A DNA stretch of 64,000 nt from Membranipora membranacea (lineage: Eukaryota > Bryozoa > Gymnolaemata > Cheilostomatida > Membraniporidae), in contig OU612065.1 of the NCBI GenBank assembly GCA_914767715.1, positions 26,162,001-26,226,000 on the forward strand, given 5' to 3'. Of the stretch, positions 1 through 13,100 are shown one piece after another; the stretch's first letter is position 1, and each line of letters starts with the position of its first letter. The position numbers and the translations under genes were made by a program. The notes under the pieces were generated by a model. The model saw only the letters and a program-made list of their open reading frames with translations. It was not told the DNA's origin and did no database searches.

Positions 1-1124
1 TAGGTACAGGGCGAAGTTTCAGTCCTATGAAATAATTTGTCACCTATTACATGTAGGTGGTTGCTGTTGGGAAACCAGTGGCAACGTAGCTAATTATTGC
101 TAAAACTGGACATGTTGTCCTGTGATGTTACTAATGGTAACCTAGGAAACCGATGATATTACACGCTGGCCTGACACTGTAGACAAATTTGCTTATCCAG
201 TAGGCAGTTTTATTGTCAACTGACACTCAATTAATAATTATATCCTCCTAATCTCTTAATCTACCAGTGGAATGCTCCCAGAATCATTATAAATACTCCA
301 CTATGGTATGCTATCAGTGTAAGGATCAGCAGAAATGCTGCTTTATGTCCCACAACAATGTTTATTTCCACGCTGGTGCTCCCAAGTAATTAAAAGTACC
401 CACTGTGCTGATGAGATGCTGCTAAATTATAGCTTTGTAGCTGATATCTCCCAATCATGCCAAAGGATAAATTATAATGATTTTTGGTGCAAGGATGAGC
501 TTTTTTGGCCATGGAACCTGCTAAGTGTTGTGAGAATTACCTGTTGGAAAAGTGTCATAAACAGAGGCTCATCAATCATTAATTAATTGGTCCCTTTTTT
601 TATAAACTTAGCTGAAATGATAACAGTCGCACATAAAAAAAATTTACTTGCAGGTAACTCTTCGAACTTTAGTTACTTAGCACCCGACCTGCGTCTATTG
701 ATAACTCATCCTGTCATTAGGCGCCTGAGTGGGAAGCGGAGACAAGACGTGTGCTCTTGGGGGGTCTTTCAATTAAAACAGCCAAAAGAAATTGCTATCT
801 GATCGATCACTAAGAGAGTGAGCGAGACTTATTAGTCTCCAAATCGCTCACTCATTGAAGGAAATGCTGTATCCACTCTGAGTGAGTGTTCAGATTTGTA
901 TAATCGAAAGACCAAATGAGCGATCATTGTGAGCAAAGTTATGGTGATAACTTGCTTCAAAAAGCATCGTTCATTCTAATTGAAAGACTCCCCTGGAAAA
1001 ATAATCAGCGCGATATTCCTCCTTCAAATAAGCTTCAATACATCAACGGGTTGAACTAAATGGTACATCTGTTGATGGATGTACGCCTGCTTTCATGTAT
1101 GACATCACAGTGTTTTATTTACAG
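1..1124. other. Probable DOCK intron, no exon recognised
   Basis: No stretch matches the DOCK residues that should precede the exon at 1125 (the AWTAIHL-type segment), so this is read as intron. It contains a weak inverted repeat (757-993) built on GGTCTTTCAATTA-like ends and several GAGCGATCA-like repeats at about 800-930. The open frames at 335-586 and 587-802 show no recognisable protein. Confidence 0.5.
757..993. repeat. Short inverted-repeat element (possible MITE) in DOCK intron
   Basis: GGGGTCTTTCAATTA at 761-775 is answered by TAATTGAAAGACTCCCC at 977-993. A third, partial copy of the GGTCTTTC motif, in reverse, lies near 904-913. The interior carries repeated GATCGATCACT / GAGCGATCATTG motifs. 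No target-site duplication is clear. Confidence 0.4.
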
Positions 1125-4100
1125 ATAAGAGGTTGTCCGGTCTAACCGAAAACTTGATGAAGAGGGCGTCACGTGATGACTCGCTGACTCGATCTATGAC
1201 TGGAGTCAGTGATTCTAACCGCTCACTGAGATCCCAAGTCATGAGCGATAAACGATCCAGCTGGTACGAACGGGAGGAGATGACTATGCCTAACCTAAAT
1301 ACATTCAGACCCGTCACTCTCACCGTGGCCAGCTTCTTCAAACAGGTTGGTGCCTATCTATGGTAGGATTTATCTTAAAACACCTGCTCAACTAAATCTT
1401 GTTTAGGTGACAAGCTGGGAGGAGCTGTTCAGGATTTTGACTGTTGCTCAGTACAGTAAGAATATATGACTGGAAAGTGTGGTTATAATATCCTCATTCT
1501 AGCATCTGGAAATGGCTCACTTAGTATCGTTAATAACACAGAAAGAATTATTGATAAGATAGATAGATGCTGTAGTTTTCTTCTGGCGGCTGGGACTGAT
1601 AAGTACACACTGTACATCAAAAATTACCTTACAGCGATAATTTCAAGTTCAAATTCCCATTGGTGTAAATTATCAAACAATTTCAGTGTCTTTTAGGTCT
1701 ATTTAGTCTACCTGTCTGCCTTAGGGCCTACTTGGTTCACATTTTATTGATTTATGTTGGTGAACTTGTGAGTTTTTCTCATCTCTAAGGTCTCAAGGTT
1801 AGACCAAGCGACTACTATATCCTTTTCTATTAATCGACATAACAATTAACTTTGATGAGGAAATTTGTAAATGTGATCTCTTCTTTGGGCGTGTCATGTA
1901 GGTTCCTCAATTAGCGGCAGAACTCTGCCTCTTCTGTAAATATTTCTCATCGATTAGAAGCATAGACTCGCTATACTATCATATTAGCTTTATAATTAGA
2001 CGTGATTTCTTCATCTTATAAGTTTTTGCTGTTTTGAAACAGAAGCTCTTACATAAATCACAGCGTCGTCACAGGAAGCAATTTGTCAGGGTTTTAAAAC
2101 TAGCACTCAAATTATTTTTTACCTTCTAATCTCTCTGAAGACGAGAACATGTAACAGAAGATCTGTACCAAAGTTTATATAATATAATATACGTAACTTC
2201 CACACTGTGGTTTTTTGTTCCGCATAACGCAAGTACCTCATATGTCTTGTGTTTTATATTAATTGCTTGATGGTATCTTAATCTTCTTAAGCTGTCTAGT
2301 TTAGGTTGAATCCAGTGCGTTTCTGTAATGGTTATTGATGATTTTTTACAATGGAAAGGTTTACCACCACCTTGCTACCAGGGACAGCGGTTATGCAAAT
2401 TGTAATATTTAACGCACTACTTCTTCAAGGTTTAGTTGCTTTCAGGTAATCTTCTCCTTCGCTTTTGTAGGAAACAGACAAGCTGAATGATGACGATCTA
2501 TTCAAACTTCTACTGGAGGTGAAACGATCATCATCGGCACTGAAGAAGCTTAAGACAATACCAGGAGAGCTAAAGCTCGATGTGTCTCCCTGCCCCAAAG
2601 ATCCAATGTACTGTCTCAGCCCTGAGTTGTATAAAATAGAACCCTATCCTGATGAGAAAGGCAGACCAACTAAGGAGATCGTGGAATTTCCACCAAGAGA
2701 ATTATTCGTGCCATACACAACATATAGGTTTGTATCTAGTTTAAGCGCTCAAACTGTGTTGGAATGGCTGGTAGTAGCATTCAATTATCAACCACTTTTA
2801 GGAAAGCGGAAGTGGAAATTCCAAGCTAATATTAAGACTGTTATTTAACCGGACACAAAAAATGTGTGAGCGCTCAAACTGTGCCGGGACAGCTGGTAGT
2901 AGCATCCCACCACAAACCACATTGGGGAAAGTGGTCGGTAATGGAATTCTACTACAAGCCATCTCAGGCGCTTAGCAAGTTTGTATCTGGTTAAATAGCA
3001 GTTCTTAATATTAGCGTGGAATTTCCGCCCAAGGAGTTATTGGTGCCATACTCAATGTAAACATTCGTATGTGGTTCCATAATGACAATCATCTTGATGG
3101 CATGCCTGTATTACTTTGAGCACTGGACTATATAAATAGTGTGTGAGTGGTGACAGATAAACTTCCCAATCAATCTCAGGCGCAATTTATATACCATCAA
3201 TCCTAATTCAATTATTACTGGACTACGATTTAGTATCTTCTGGAATGTCACTATACTGGTAGTTCTTTTCCAATCGCATACTCGTGCCACAACAATGAAG
3301 CCCTCCGGAATGACTGGCAGTTCCTACCCAGAACAGGCTCAAGATTGTATATTATTAGACCAGCAATGCCCATTGTATGACCACTTTTAATTTTATTCAA
3401 ATCTTTAGTCTAGTCTTGGCTCAAATTTGTAAATTATTAGACCAGCTATTCCCATTAATGACCACTTTTCATTTTAATCGAAATTTTGTTTACTTTACAG
3501 AAACCTGCTCTATGTCTACCCTCGTAATGTTAACTTTACAAATCGTCAAGGGTCGGCGCGTAATATAGCTGTCAAGGTCGAGTTTGTGGCAGGAGACAAC
3601 CCCTTACCTGTGATATTCGGTAAATCAAGCTGTCCGGAGTTTGCCAGACAAGCCTACTCTGCAGTGGCATATCATAACAAGTAAGTGGTATCATTTCCTA
3701 TCCCTGTCATCTACTTTTTTTTAACTTTATTGGCATAACTTTCATTTGATGAGAATGTTTTTCAAAATCAGCCATCAAGAAAAAAAAACCTTTTCAATCA
3801 AGACGATGAAAAAGATGATCAAAAAAATATCGTTCCTATGATGTATTATTTAACGTGATTGATATTTATTGAATATGATTTCATATCCTTGACATCTGGA
3901 TGATTCAAATTCAATCCTGTATCATGAGGATGTAGTCTCAGGGATAGAGTCGCCTCATCTCGGTGTTTCCGAAATTCCCCTCTGTTGTCAAACAGTATTG
4001 AATTTATCCTCTAAAGTTTGTCAATACATAGTTTTCCCCATTGGACCAGGGCTCCTCAATTTTTTTGACAACGCTAAGATGAGATAACTCTCATTTACAT

Positions 4101-7100
4101 CAATTAACTTAATAACCAAGCCAGGGAGTTTGGGACCAAACTCCCTGACCAAGCTTAGGCATTTTGTATTACTTTTAAGAACCTATTTAGAGCACTGTGG
4201 CAACCGTTGAAATAGTCTGTGGACACATTTAGCCATCAGTTTTGCTAGAAGGAAAACTCATCTCAACTTTTCTAAACTACTATCTCTATAAGTTTAAAAG
4301 TAACAAGTGTTCATAGCAAATTGAGTGTCTTCCCTGGATGTTAATGAACGCCTATAAAGATATTGTAATGGCCAGAATAGTTTTTTTAACCCCAACAAAC
4401 ATCTCAAGCCCTTAAACGGAATTTGGAAGTTTTTCTCTGAAAAAGACCTTGAGGATATGACTTGACTCTATAATAATAAGTTCTGGGAAAATGTTGTTTG
4501 TTGATTTTCAGAATGCATAAATTTGTGTGTCAAAGTTTTAATCAAAGTTTTAATCACTGTAATAGAAGTTTTGTGAAAACAATAATTTTCAAGATGACTC
4601 GAAAATCAGGTTATGAACACTTCTTCGACAATTTGTGGTCAAGAACCTGTTTAGCAGTTTTTTTCTCATGCAGCGCTATGTTTACTGCTGTGTTTGTGCG
4701 CTCCAATTCCACTAGCTGTCTATTATTTGGTCCAATGCACAAAATGATGAACAACTGCTGAAAATTGTACCCTCTAATCTCTTATAACTTTATTCATGAC
4801 AACCTGAATTTTTGCAAGTTTTTATGTAACTTGCACCTAAGCTTACATTCTAGCACCCTTTCAAGGGCTAGCTGATGACTGTAATCACTGGTAGTTTATG
4901 GTAATACAACTGTTTTCTTATGGTATATTTATCAACATCCCGTAATCATGTTATGACTGTCAAAAATCTTTTTACACGAGACCAAGTGCCTGGGGGTGTA
5001 AAATATTGCTTGTGACAAATTAACTAGAGTTTCTAGGACAGCAGGTGCAGAATTACCATCACACCATTGTGTGTGTCATCATATCAGGCGCACTCAATAT
5101 AAATTTCTTCTCATTTTGATAAAAATAACTACATAACTTAAGCTCATCGGAAGTTGGCATTGATTGGCACGGAAATAGTAGCAATGTTTATAGAGTTCAA
5201 AGTTGATGCAATGTTGTCTTGGATCCTGTCGCTGTTGACCATCTGTGGCTACACTAGGAAGACCAATTATTCACTTTTTATTCTCAGGAATCCAGACTTC
5301 TATGATGAAGTGAAAGTGAACTTACCAGCTCGACTAGAGCCATCACATCATATCCTGTTCACGTTTTACCATATCAGCTGTCAGCTGCAGAAAAAAGAGG
5401 CGAATCAGCCGACAGAAACACTGCTGGGCTACAGTGTAAGTTAAAGAGAGCTAATAGGATCACATATAGTACTAACATAGTGCTACTTCAACTTTACTTT
5501 GATTCACTATGTTTCCATGCGTCAAATTGGTGCTTAGATGCATTAATTTCAGGGGTTGTCGAATCTCGGAAACAGCATTAGCTCGTATTCGGTTCGTTTT
5601 GCTTCTTTCATTCATTCCTTAGCATCAAAGACTACAGATTACTTCATCCAAGTACGATTCCCGACCGTCAAAGAAATTTTTTAACTTCAAGCACAATTAG
5701 CAAGATCATTCGCATCATTTGAAGCGTTAGTGCTCATTCGAATTGAAGGAGGACAACTTCAGTCGAAGCATGGATACTTTTGATTATGGGGGTTGAGTGA
5801 ATAGCTAGTCCATGGCTTCAATTCTAGGAATTAGATCTGGAAATTGTGAAGTGTTTGTTGTTGACATCATCTGCCAACACTTTGACAGTAAATACTAATG
5901 CTAAATGGGTTAGAACCCGACATTATTTCTGAATCTTCAAAAATGGTTTGTACGTAATACATAAAGTTGATTTACAGCCTGCAATAAGTTATATGATTAA
6001 TTACATAGTTTGACTTTGATTGGTTTGGAAATCATGCGTAATATCACAATTTCTAACCATCAAAACAGCAGTCCTATCAAAAATTGTGCCAATTCATGTG
6101 CATTGAAAATTTACTGGCATTCTGATCGCTCAATTTGTAAAATTTATGAGGTATTGAGTTATTATATTATGATATATTATGACATACTAAGATGTATCTT
6201 ATAAATTTATTTTGCAGTGGCTCCCTATGATCCATGACAGCAGACTTTACCTTGGAGAGTTCTGTTTACCGATCTGTGTAGAGAAACCACCGGCACACTA
6301 CACTATGATGATACCTAATGTCGATCTACCCAATATCAAATGGCTTGACAATCATAAAGGCCTCTTTTCGTGGGTTAAATTTATACTTCTTTGCTTTCTC
6401 TATTTCATGATGATAATGATAATGACGATGACGAGTTTGCTCATCAATGAGTCAAGACATGAGATGAAATTTTCCAAGCTATGACATATTTAACAGGACT
6501 TGATACAAAAAATGTGAAATGAACAATCGGAAAATCTATTTTCACGATATTTATCCTTGACCATATTCACTGTCACAAATTATGAAAGATGTGATGATAA
6601 AAATTGAGTATCAGTGAATTATTTATTATGATTGTTTTAACCCCTTTGCTCTACAAATAATTGTATGAGGAAAAGTTTGCAGTTGGCACATGCTTGAAGT
6701 GGAAGAGCTAACATAAGATCCAACCATAGCTAGCCAAATTTGGTGCTAGCTAAAATTAAGTCATTCCTAAGCCTAGCTAAACTAAACTCTAGCTAATATT
6801 TACCCCTCCAGAGTATCATGAGACAATTCTAAAAAACTAAGCATAAAGCTCATCTCAAACCATATAACATATGGTTGACATGATATTTTGCTTGCCCCCA
6901 TAATTCTGCATACGGTGATATGTGGTACTGGTTGCTTTACAGCGTTGGAGTGAAGGCAGTCTCATCAATACACACTCAAGATGAGAAGTTAGACTATTTC
7001 CTGAGGCTAGCCCTTTGCGTTGAGGAGGGTAAGGTGCCCACCCACATCGGTGAAGCTAAGATGGAGCGAGAACTCAAAGAGTGTATAATTGGTGTGGCTG

Positions 7101-10100
7101 ATGCCGCCACAGAACCACTGGTCAGGTTTTTACCTCTGATCCTTGATGAGATGGTGAAGCTGATTACAAGACCACCCATACTCATGAATCAAACAGGTGG
7201 GTCCAGTACAGTGGTTAGCCTCAGTTCTTCACTATTCACTCCAGTACATCACTCTGTTGATTTTAGGAGGAACATAATGCATACATTACAATTACAACTA
7301 TGGTCAGTGGGCATAACTGACTTCATCCTGGACTCTGCTTTGGTAATTACATTGTATATTGGTTTACAGCCAGTTTGATGAGGAATAATGTCACTGTTAT
7401 GTTGATGTTTCAGCCGACAATATTGAAATCTACAGCATTCACCCATCGTATCAGGATTATCTGATGGGTATTAAAGGTGAAGGCAACTCCTTCCTTCTTT
7501 TTTAGCGCTCAAATTGTATATAAGGTTCTACTCTTCTTGCTTCCAACATCTAATGCCGTTACGCCACTCATTGCTCTCACTCAACTTTCCTTGATAATCC
7601 AGAAAAATATTTACTCCTAAATAAAAAGATTATACACTATTAAACACCTATTATCCTTTATAAATATCCTTAATTATCCACTTAAACCTTCCTCATCAAA
7701 TTTGATAATTATTTGTAAGACATTCTCCGCCACACCAAGTATTGCCAGTGAAATCTTGCCTTGTCACGCGGTCACTTCTTTGTTTTATAAGCTAAGTGAA
7801 ACCATTATAGCTATATATCTGCCCATGTGACTGTCGAAAAAGGCTGAATAACGTATATTGAGCTTTATTAGTTTAGCTAAAATAGCAAAGCAAGTGTTGT
7901 CACCTCATGTAATGTTCTATTTTTTGATATCCACAGTGAATATAGCTCCAACAGCATTCGAAGCTATGGCCACCATAGTACAGAATATAACTGAGCAGCT
8001 GCCGGACAGGAATGATATGCATGGTAGAAACAGCTTGCTGACTCAGTATATACATTACTGTGCTTCTCTCACTCCTACAAGCGGTTTGTATTAGCGCTCA
8101 GTCTTATAACAGTCTTTATATTGAGCTATTTTGAAGGCATCAGATCTGAAAAAAAAACACTTGCAACAGTAAAAATATTCTTGAGTTGTAACATATAGCT
8201 GTCAACAAATGATATGTTTATTTGCGATGTAACATGCTCCGTTAAAGTAACATAAAGGCCATGATGATCAGTATATAACAGTCCACTAACTCAAGACTCC
8301 AAGTTTTTTTGTGAGCTGTTGTCTTGTTTTTGAGTTTGTGCAGTTTAATTTTAAAGTTTATTAAAAGCTCTCGGTTTTACAGGTTCACATCTAAGCTTTG
8401 GCAGTCCTCGTCCTCAGTCCGTACCTGACTTTGGAGCTTACACCTCACATCTACAGCCTGGAGGTCGTCCTATGAGTATGAGACCCAACGAGTCGACCAG
8501 ATCATTTGTAACACCAAACAGTCCTGCTGTTATGGATTATCCATCTGGAGTCAACAAGGTAATCATTTTACTCCCTGATTTTCGTTATATCCATAGATTT
8601 GTCATGACTGATTCCTTTTGTATATTAATCACTCCTTCATCCTAAATAACAGATACTTCTCTCAGCATCAATCCCCAATTTTAAACCTTATCTAACATAC
8701 CAATGTGTTGTAAGATGCGACTAAACGAGCAGGTAGATGGAAATCTTACTCATGGGTCTATGTTTGAATGGATTTTAACTGTTTCCGGTGTTCAAATATT
8801 TTCTCCCATCTTTCATGTCACATGTTGAATATAATTGTTTTGTATAGAGGCCTCCGGCTCAGATACAAGTAAGTGGAAGAAGAAGGTTTTTTTCCACCCA
8901 CTATAATAGATGTGAATAAATTGTTCAGCAAACCTGTGTTTAGTGCAAGCTTTAATGTTTACTGTTCGTCTGTAGAATTGTGTTATTCATTGCATGGAGG
9001 TGCTAGCAAATAAGCATGAGCCAGTGTGTAAAGGTGTTGAGAAAACATTTTTTGCATTGAAACCTAGCTTGGGTGGCACAACTTGGGTCCCCAACAAAAA
9101 AAGTTTTGGCACTCCAGCTTATCAAAACCACCTTATGTCACCCCTTTTTAGGGTTTGTTCACGTGTGTAAAAGCCTTTGGTGTTATATTATAAGTGAATA
9201 AGAATTACCGCTTTCCATAAAGTTAATAGTAGTCAATTCCAAAAATTCTCATATTACCCGATTTATTTTAACCCTCTAGCTGATCCATGAGGAGTTAGCG
9301 CTGCAGTGGGTAGTATCTAATGGACCTACCAGAGAGAAAGCTATGAGCGAGGCCTGGTTCTTCTTTGAGCTGATGGTGAAGAGTATGGCTGAGTACTTGT
9401 CAGTGGCTGAACTGATTAATGCACCCAGAAAGCAGCGGTTCCCCTCACAGTTCACTGATGACTGTACAGCACTGGTGGTGATGATCACAAAAGAAATAGT
9501 AGAGAAATACCATGTGGTAAGTTGATGTTTGTATGGTTTGGAAGGATTGTCTGCTCATTATGACCATGCTGTTTTGAGCAGATAACTCCATAAAAATCAC
9601 CTTATTACTGTAAATTTATAACAAATAGGGTTTATAATAAGCAACCACACTACCACCATCTCTCAGTGGTATAATATAATATGTGATTGTGGCTATTAAG
9701 GACAGAGTTTTTTTATTGAAATAAACAGAGAATGGTCCTTTATCATTAAGGTGACTAAGTTAATGTCAGCCAGCATCCAAATTGCAATTGAGCTTATTTT
9801 TAGATTAGCTAGCAAGATGATCATAAAGGTATCACATTGTTGAATATTTGTTTCAGGAGCCTACATACATAAGACAACTGAACTCGAGTCTAGCTTTCTT
9901 TATATTTGATGTCCTCTCGTTAATGGATAGAGGCTATGTCTTCAATCTCACCAAGTATTACTGTAAACAGGTAAGTCTTTACTTGATATCAATGGCTTTG
10001 AAACGCAAAAAATCATCAAACAAGTAATTCAAAAATCTTATTTTTGTACATTTACATTTTTTATTTGTTTACGAGGTGAAACAGTTGTTATTTTCTTTTG

Positions 10101-13100
10101 TTTATAACATACTTATATGCAAATCTCAATATTATGACAATCAGTAATACATTTTTTAGAGTACCAAAAACTATTATCTTCGACTTGTTCTTTATTTGTC
10201 ACTCAAAACAATCCTTAAACGTTTGTCACTCTTGCTGCAGTCCATGACTCTGTGCTCAACATCAGTGATTTCATACTGATCGTTGTCAGACATCACGCCC
10301 AATAATAAGCTATTGTTTGCCACGACATTATTTTGCTTTTTTTAACAGCTATCGCAGAAGATTAATTCCTTGCCAGATGCCACGAATCTCATTGTACACA
10401 AGCTGAACTTTATGCGGATAGTATCAAGTCACGAACATTACCTCACACTGAATCTACCATTCACTAATCTGGTCGCCTCACCTATGAACAACATGTCACT
10501 GACATCGCTGACCACATCACTTCTACAGCAGCCATATACTCTCACCACAGAACTGAGTGATGACTTCCGGCAGCAACATTTTCTAGTCGGCATCATACTT
10601 TGTGACCTGGTGACATCATTGACCATCAGGTGAGGGTTGTTGACATGGAGTTACTAAAGAGTATGTAATAATTCTATGGTTGCTGATGACCCCTAATGGA
10701 AAACATTAATTGGAAAAAAAATTGTCAAAAAAACCCATCGTCTTACTACAAAGCTGGTGGAGAAATATTCCAGCAATTCATGGTCTGTAAATGATGATAT
10801 GCTCCTGATTGAGCTTTTGCTGCCACATTTATCCAGAAGCACCTGTTTATGCTCAATCAAATAGAATCACCTGAGAAATTTGTCATTTATGTCATTTCCA
10901 GTACATTTGTTTCTGCTCATGCTTTTAAAATCATCATTAATCTTTCTTACAGCAACACAGTAGTGCATCAAAGAGCAATAGGAGTTGTCTCCAACTTGCT
11001 CTACTGCCATGACCTTGACCCAAGGTTCAACGACCCTCTGATGAGGTCAAAGATTGCTCAGCTTTACCTGCCATTGATAAGCATAGCCTGTGATGTGTTA
11101 GACCAACTGTGGAACCCTGCAGCTACTGCCCGTACTGGTTCCTCAGGAGACGGTATAGACCTGTCGATAGCTAGAGCTATCAGTACATCAAATGTTCCAG
11201 GAGCCAGGCCTATTGGTATTGAAATGGCACTGAAGGTAAGACTTCTAGTGTCCAGTGTTGAGGTTATAGGAGTTGGCCCTCTTAGATTTCTGCACGGTAG
11301 AAATTATTTGCTGGAGATCAATTAATGTTTCTAAATGTAATATAATATATTATGGTATATGTTAAATAGAACAATCAATTGTCCCTATTTTGCATCTGTT
11401 GTAGAGCTCTACATTGATCATCTACCAGAATGGCGTGTTGCTCTTAGTGTAAACTTGATTTCAATACCTTCAATCTAGTAATTTGGATGGATTTAGAGAA
11501 AGGGCAATAAAACTTCAAATTCAAATAGACTGTTGAAACCCCTTGTTTTGTAGGGCCAGTCTGGAAAGAACTCACTAAATTATGAATGTACGAGGAGTTT
11601 ACTGATGTCCTGCGTGTGGGTGCTGAAGAATATCGAGAAGGAATGTCTCTATCAGCTCTGGAATACCCTCGGCTCGTATAAACTAGGCAGGATACTAGAA
11701 CTCTTATATCTCTGTCTCGTCAACTTTGAGTATAAGGTAGGTGTTAGTCCCACAAATCCCTGTTTCTTTAAAACTAGGCAGGCACCGACGAATAAATGTA
11801 GACAGTTCATAAATAATAATAATAAATAATAATTCATTATAATGGCTTTGTCTTAAAGTTGGGTTCCTTTATTCATGTCAGTTATGTTAAAGTCATTGTG
11901 GTGCTACTGTTAGCAAAAATGAATTTCAGGATAACAGCTAACAGTTCTAACATATTGTATAAGCCGTCGCTCTGCAGATTAAATCCTTATTTGCATGTCA
12001 TAGCAAAGAGTAACAGTTACTCCTTGGTCATTGCTAGAATGTAGAATATTCTTTGCTGGTGTAGACTGTGTTAGACTCTCACAAGGACATTATGCTCGTA
12101 GGCTTTCAGCAGCTGCAATGCATGGCTTTGGCTCATCGTTTTGGGCTTTCCCTGTTTCTTCTAGCAATTATGTTTTCTTCCAAACCGTAGTTTCTTGGTT
12201 CATACAGTTCCATGAAGTCTCTCCAGAGACATTCACAAAGCAGCATTCACTCAGTTCGATTCCTCACACTAGTAGATTAGAAGCTGTATTGCCTGACAGT
12301 CATTTACTAACAGCACTCACTATAAGTACTGGTGTTGGTGGTCTCTACTCTCACTAATTATCATCGGTGACTGAGAACACAATCCTAACCTGCTCTCATT
12401 AACCATTCTACGTTGGTAACAGAAAACATTATGCAATAATGGTATAAGTGGCTCGGCTATAAGTTATACTTCCCTGCATGGTGGTGGAAATGCTTGTGTA
12501 CGTTAAATGAAAATTACTGGACTGCTGCTCAACGGATTTTCCTGCTGCTTCCCCTTGCTCAAGCCTGGTTTCAGCATGAGAGTTTTGAGTTGTCATGCAA
12601 TGAATTAGAAATTAAAACATAAGCAGAACTATTCATGACTCCATAAAATTGATAATTTAGGCAAAATGGATACCCAAGGTCACAGTCAGGGAGCAAACTA
12701 CATCAGCAAAACGCTCATGGGCGATCATCGGTCGTAAATACTCCTTCAATGAGGACTTGTTCAAAGCCTCTCAGCAGTCTGACGATACACCATCAGCCCC
12801 TGCTGCCTCTCATCAGAAGAGTAACAAGTCAGCAACTCTGGGCGCATCATCCGGCAGCAAACTGCTCAGATCTTCATCTTTCTCCAATATGCTGAGCAAA
12901 GATGATAGTGGAACGATTGGTACATTGGTAGGTTACTATCTGTCTCTCACTGTTTTTTCTCACTCTATGTCTCTCAACTGCTCTCCCTCCTCAAATTTCA
13001 TTGGTTGACTATGAATGTTGATATGGTGTTTTCAAGGAAATCACTATGTTGCCTGTGGTTCGCTTATCTTTGTGTCTCACTGTGTTGGATTGACCCCTCC

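Larger units (their letters stand above)
2471..7196 (+). other. DHR-1 (C2-like lipid-binding) block of the DOCK gene
   Basis: Five exons encode the DHR-1 domain, roughly residues 150-335 of the visible protein. The run from FVPYTTYR through [38 protein letters not shown] and [11 protein letters not shown] to IKWLDNHKG matches the DHR-1 segment of DOCK7. This domain binds phosphoinositides in the family and brings the exchange factor to membranes. The donor at 6369 is chosen inside an open frame that runs on to 6484, because only this join continues into [11 protein letters not shown] with matching phase. Confidence 0.9.

Noticed and set aside
6370-6484. Open frame continuing past the DOCK exon end into the intron.
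   Set aside because: Low-complexity read-through ([10 protein letters not shown]); the donor at 6370 rejoins the conserved [11 protein letters not shown] sequence in phase.
12031-12357. 108-codon open frame in a DOCK intron.
   Set aside because: No matching segment in DOCK proteins; flanking exons join in phase without it and no splice sites frame it.
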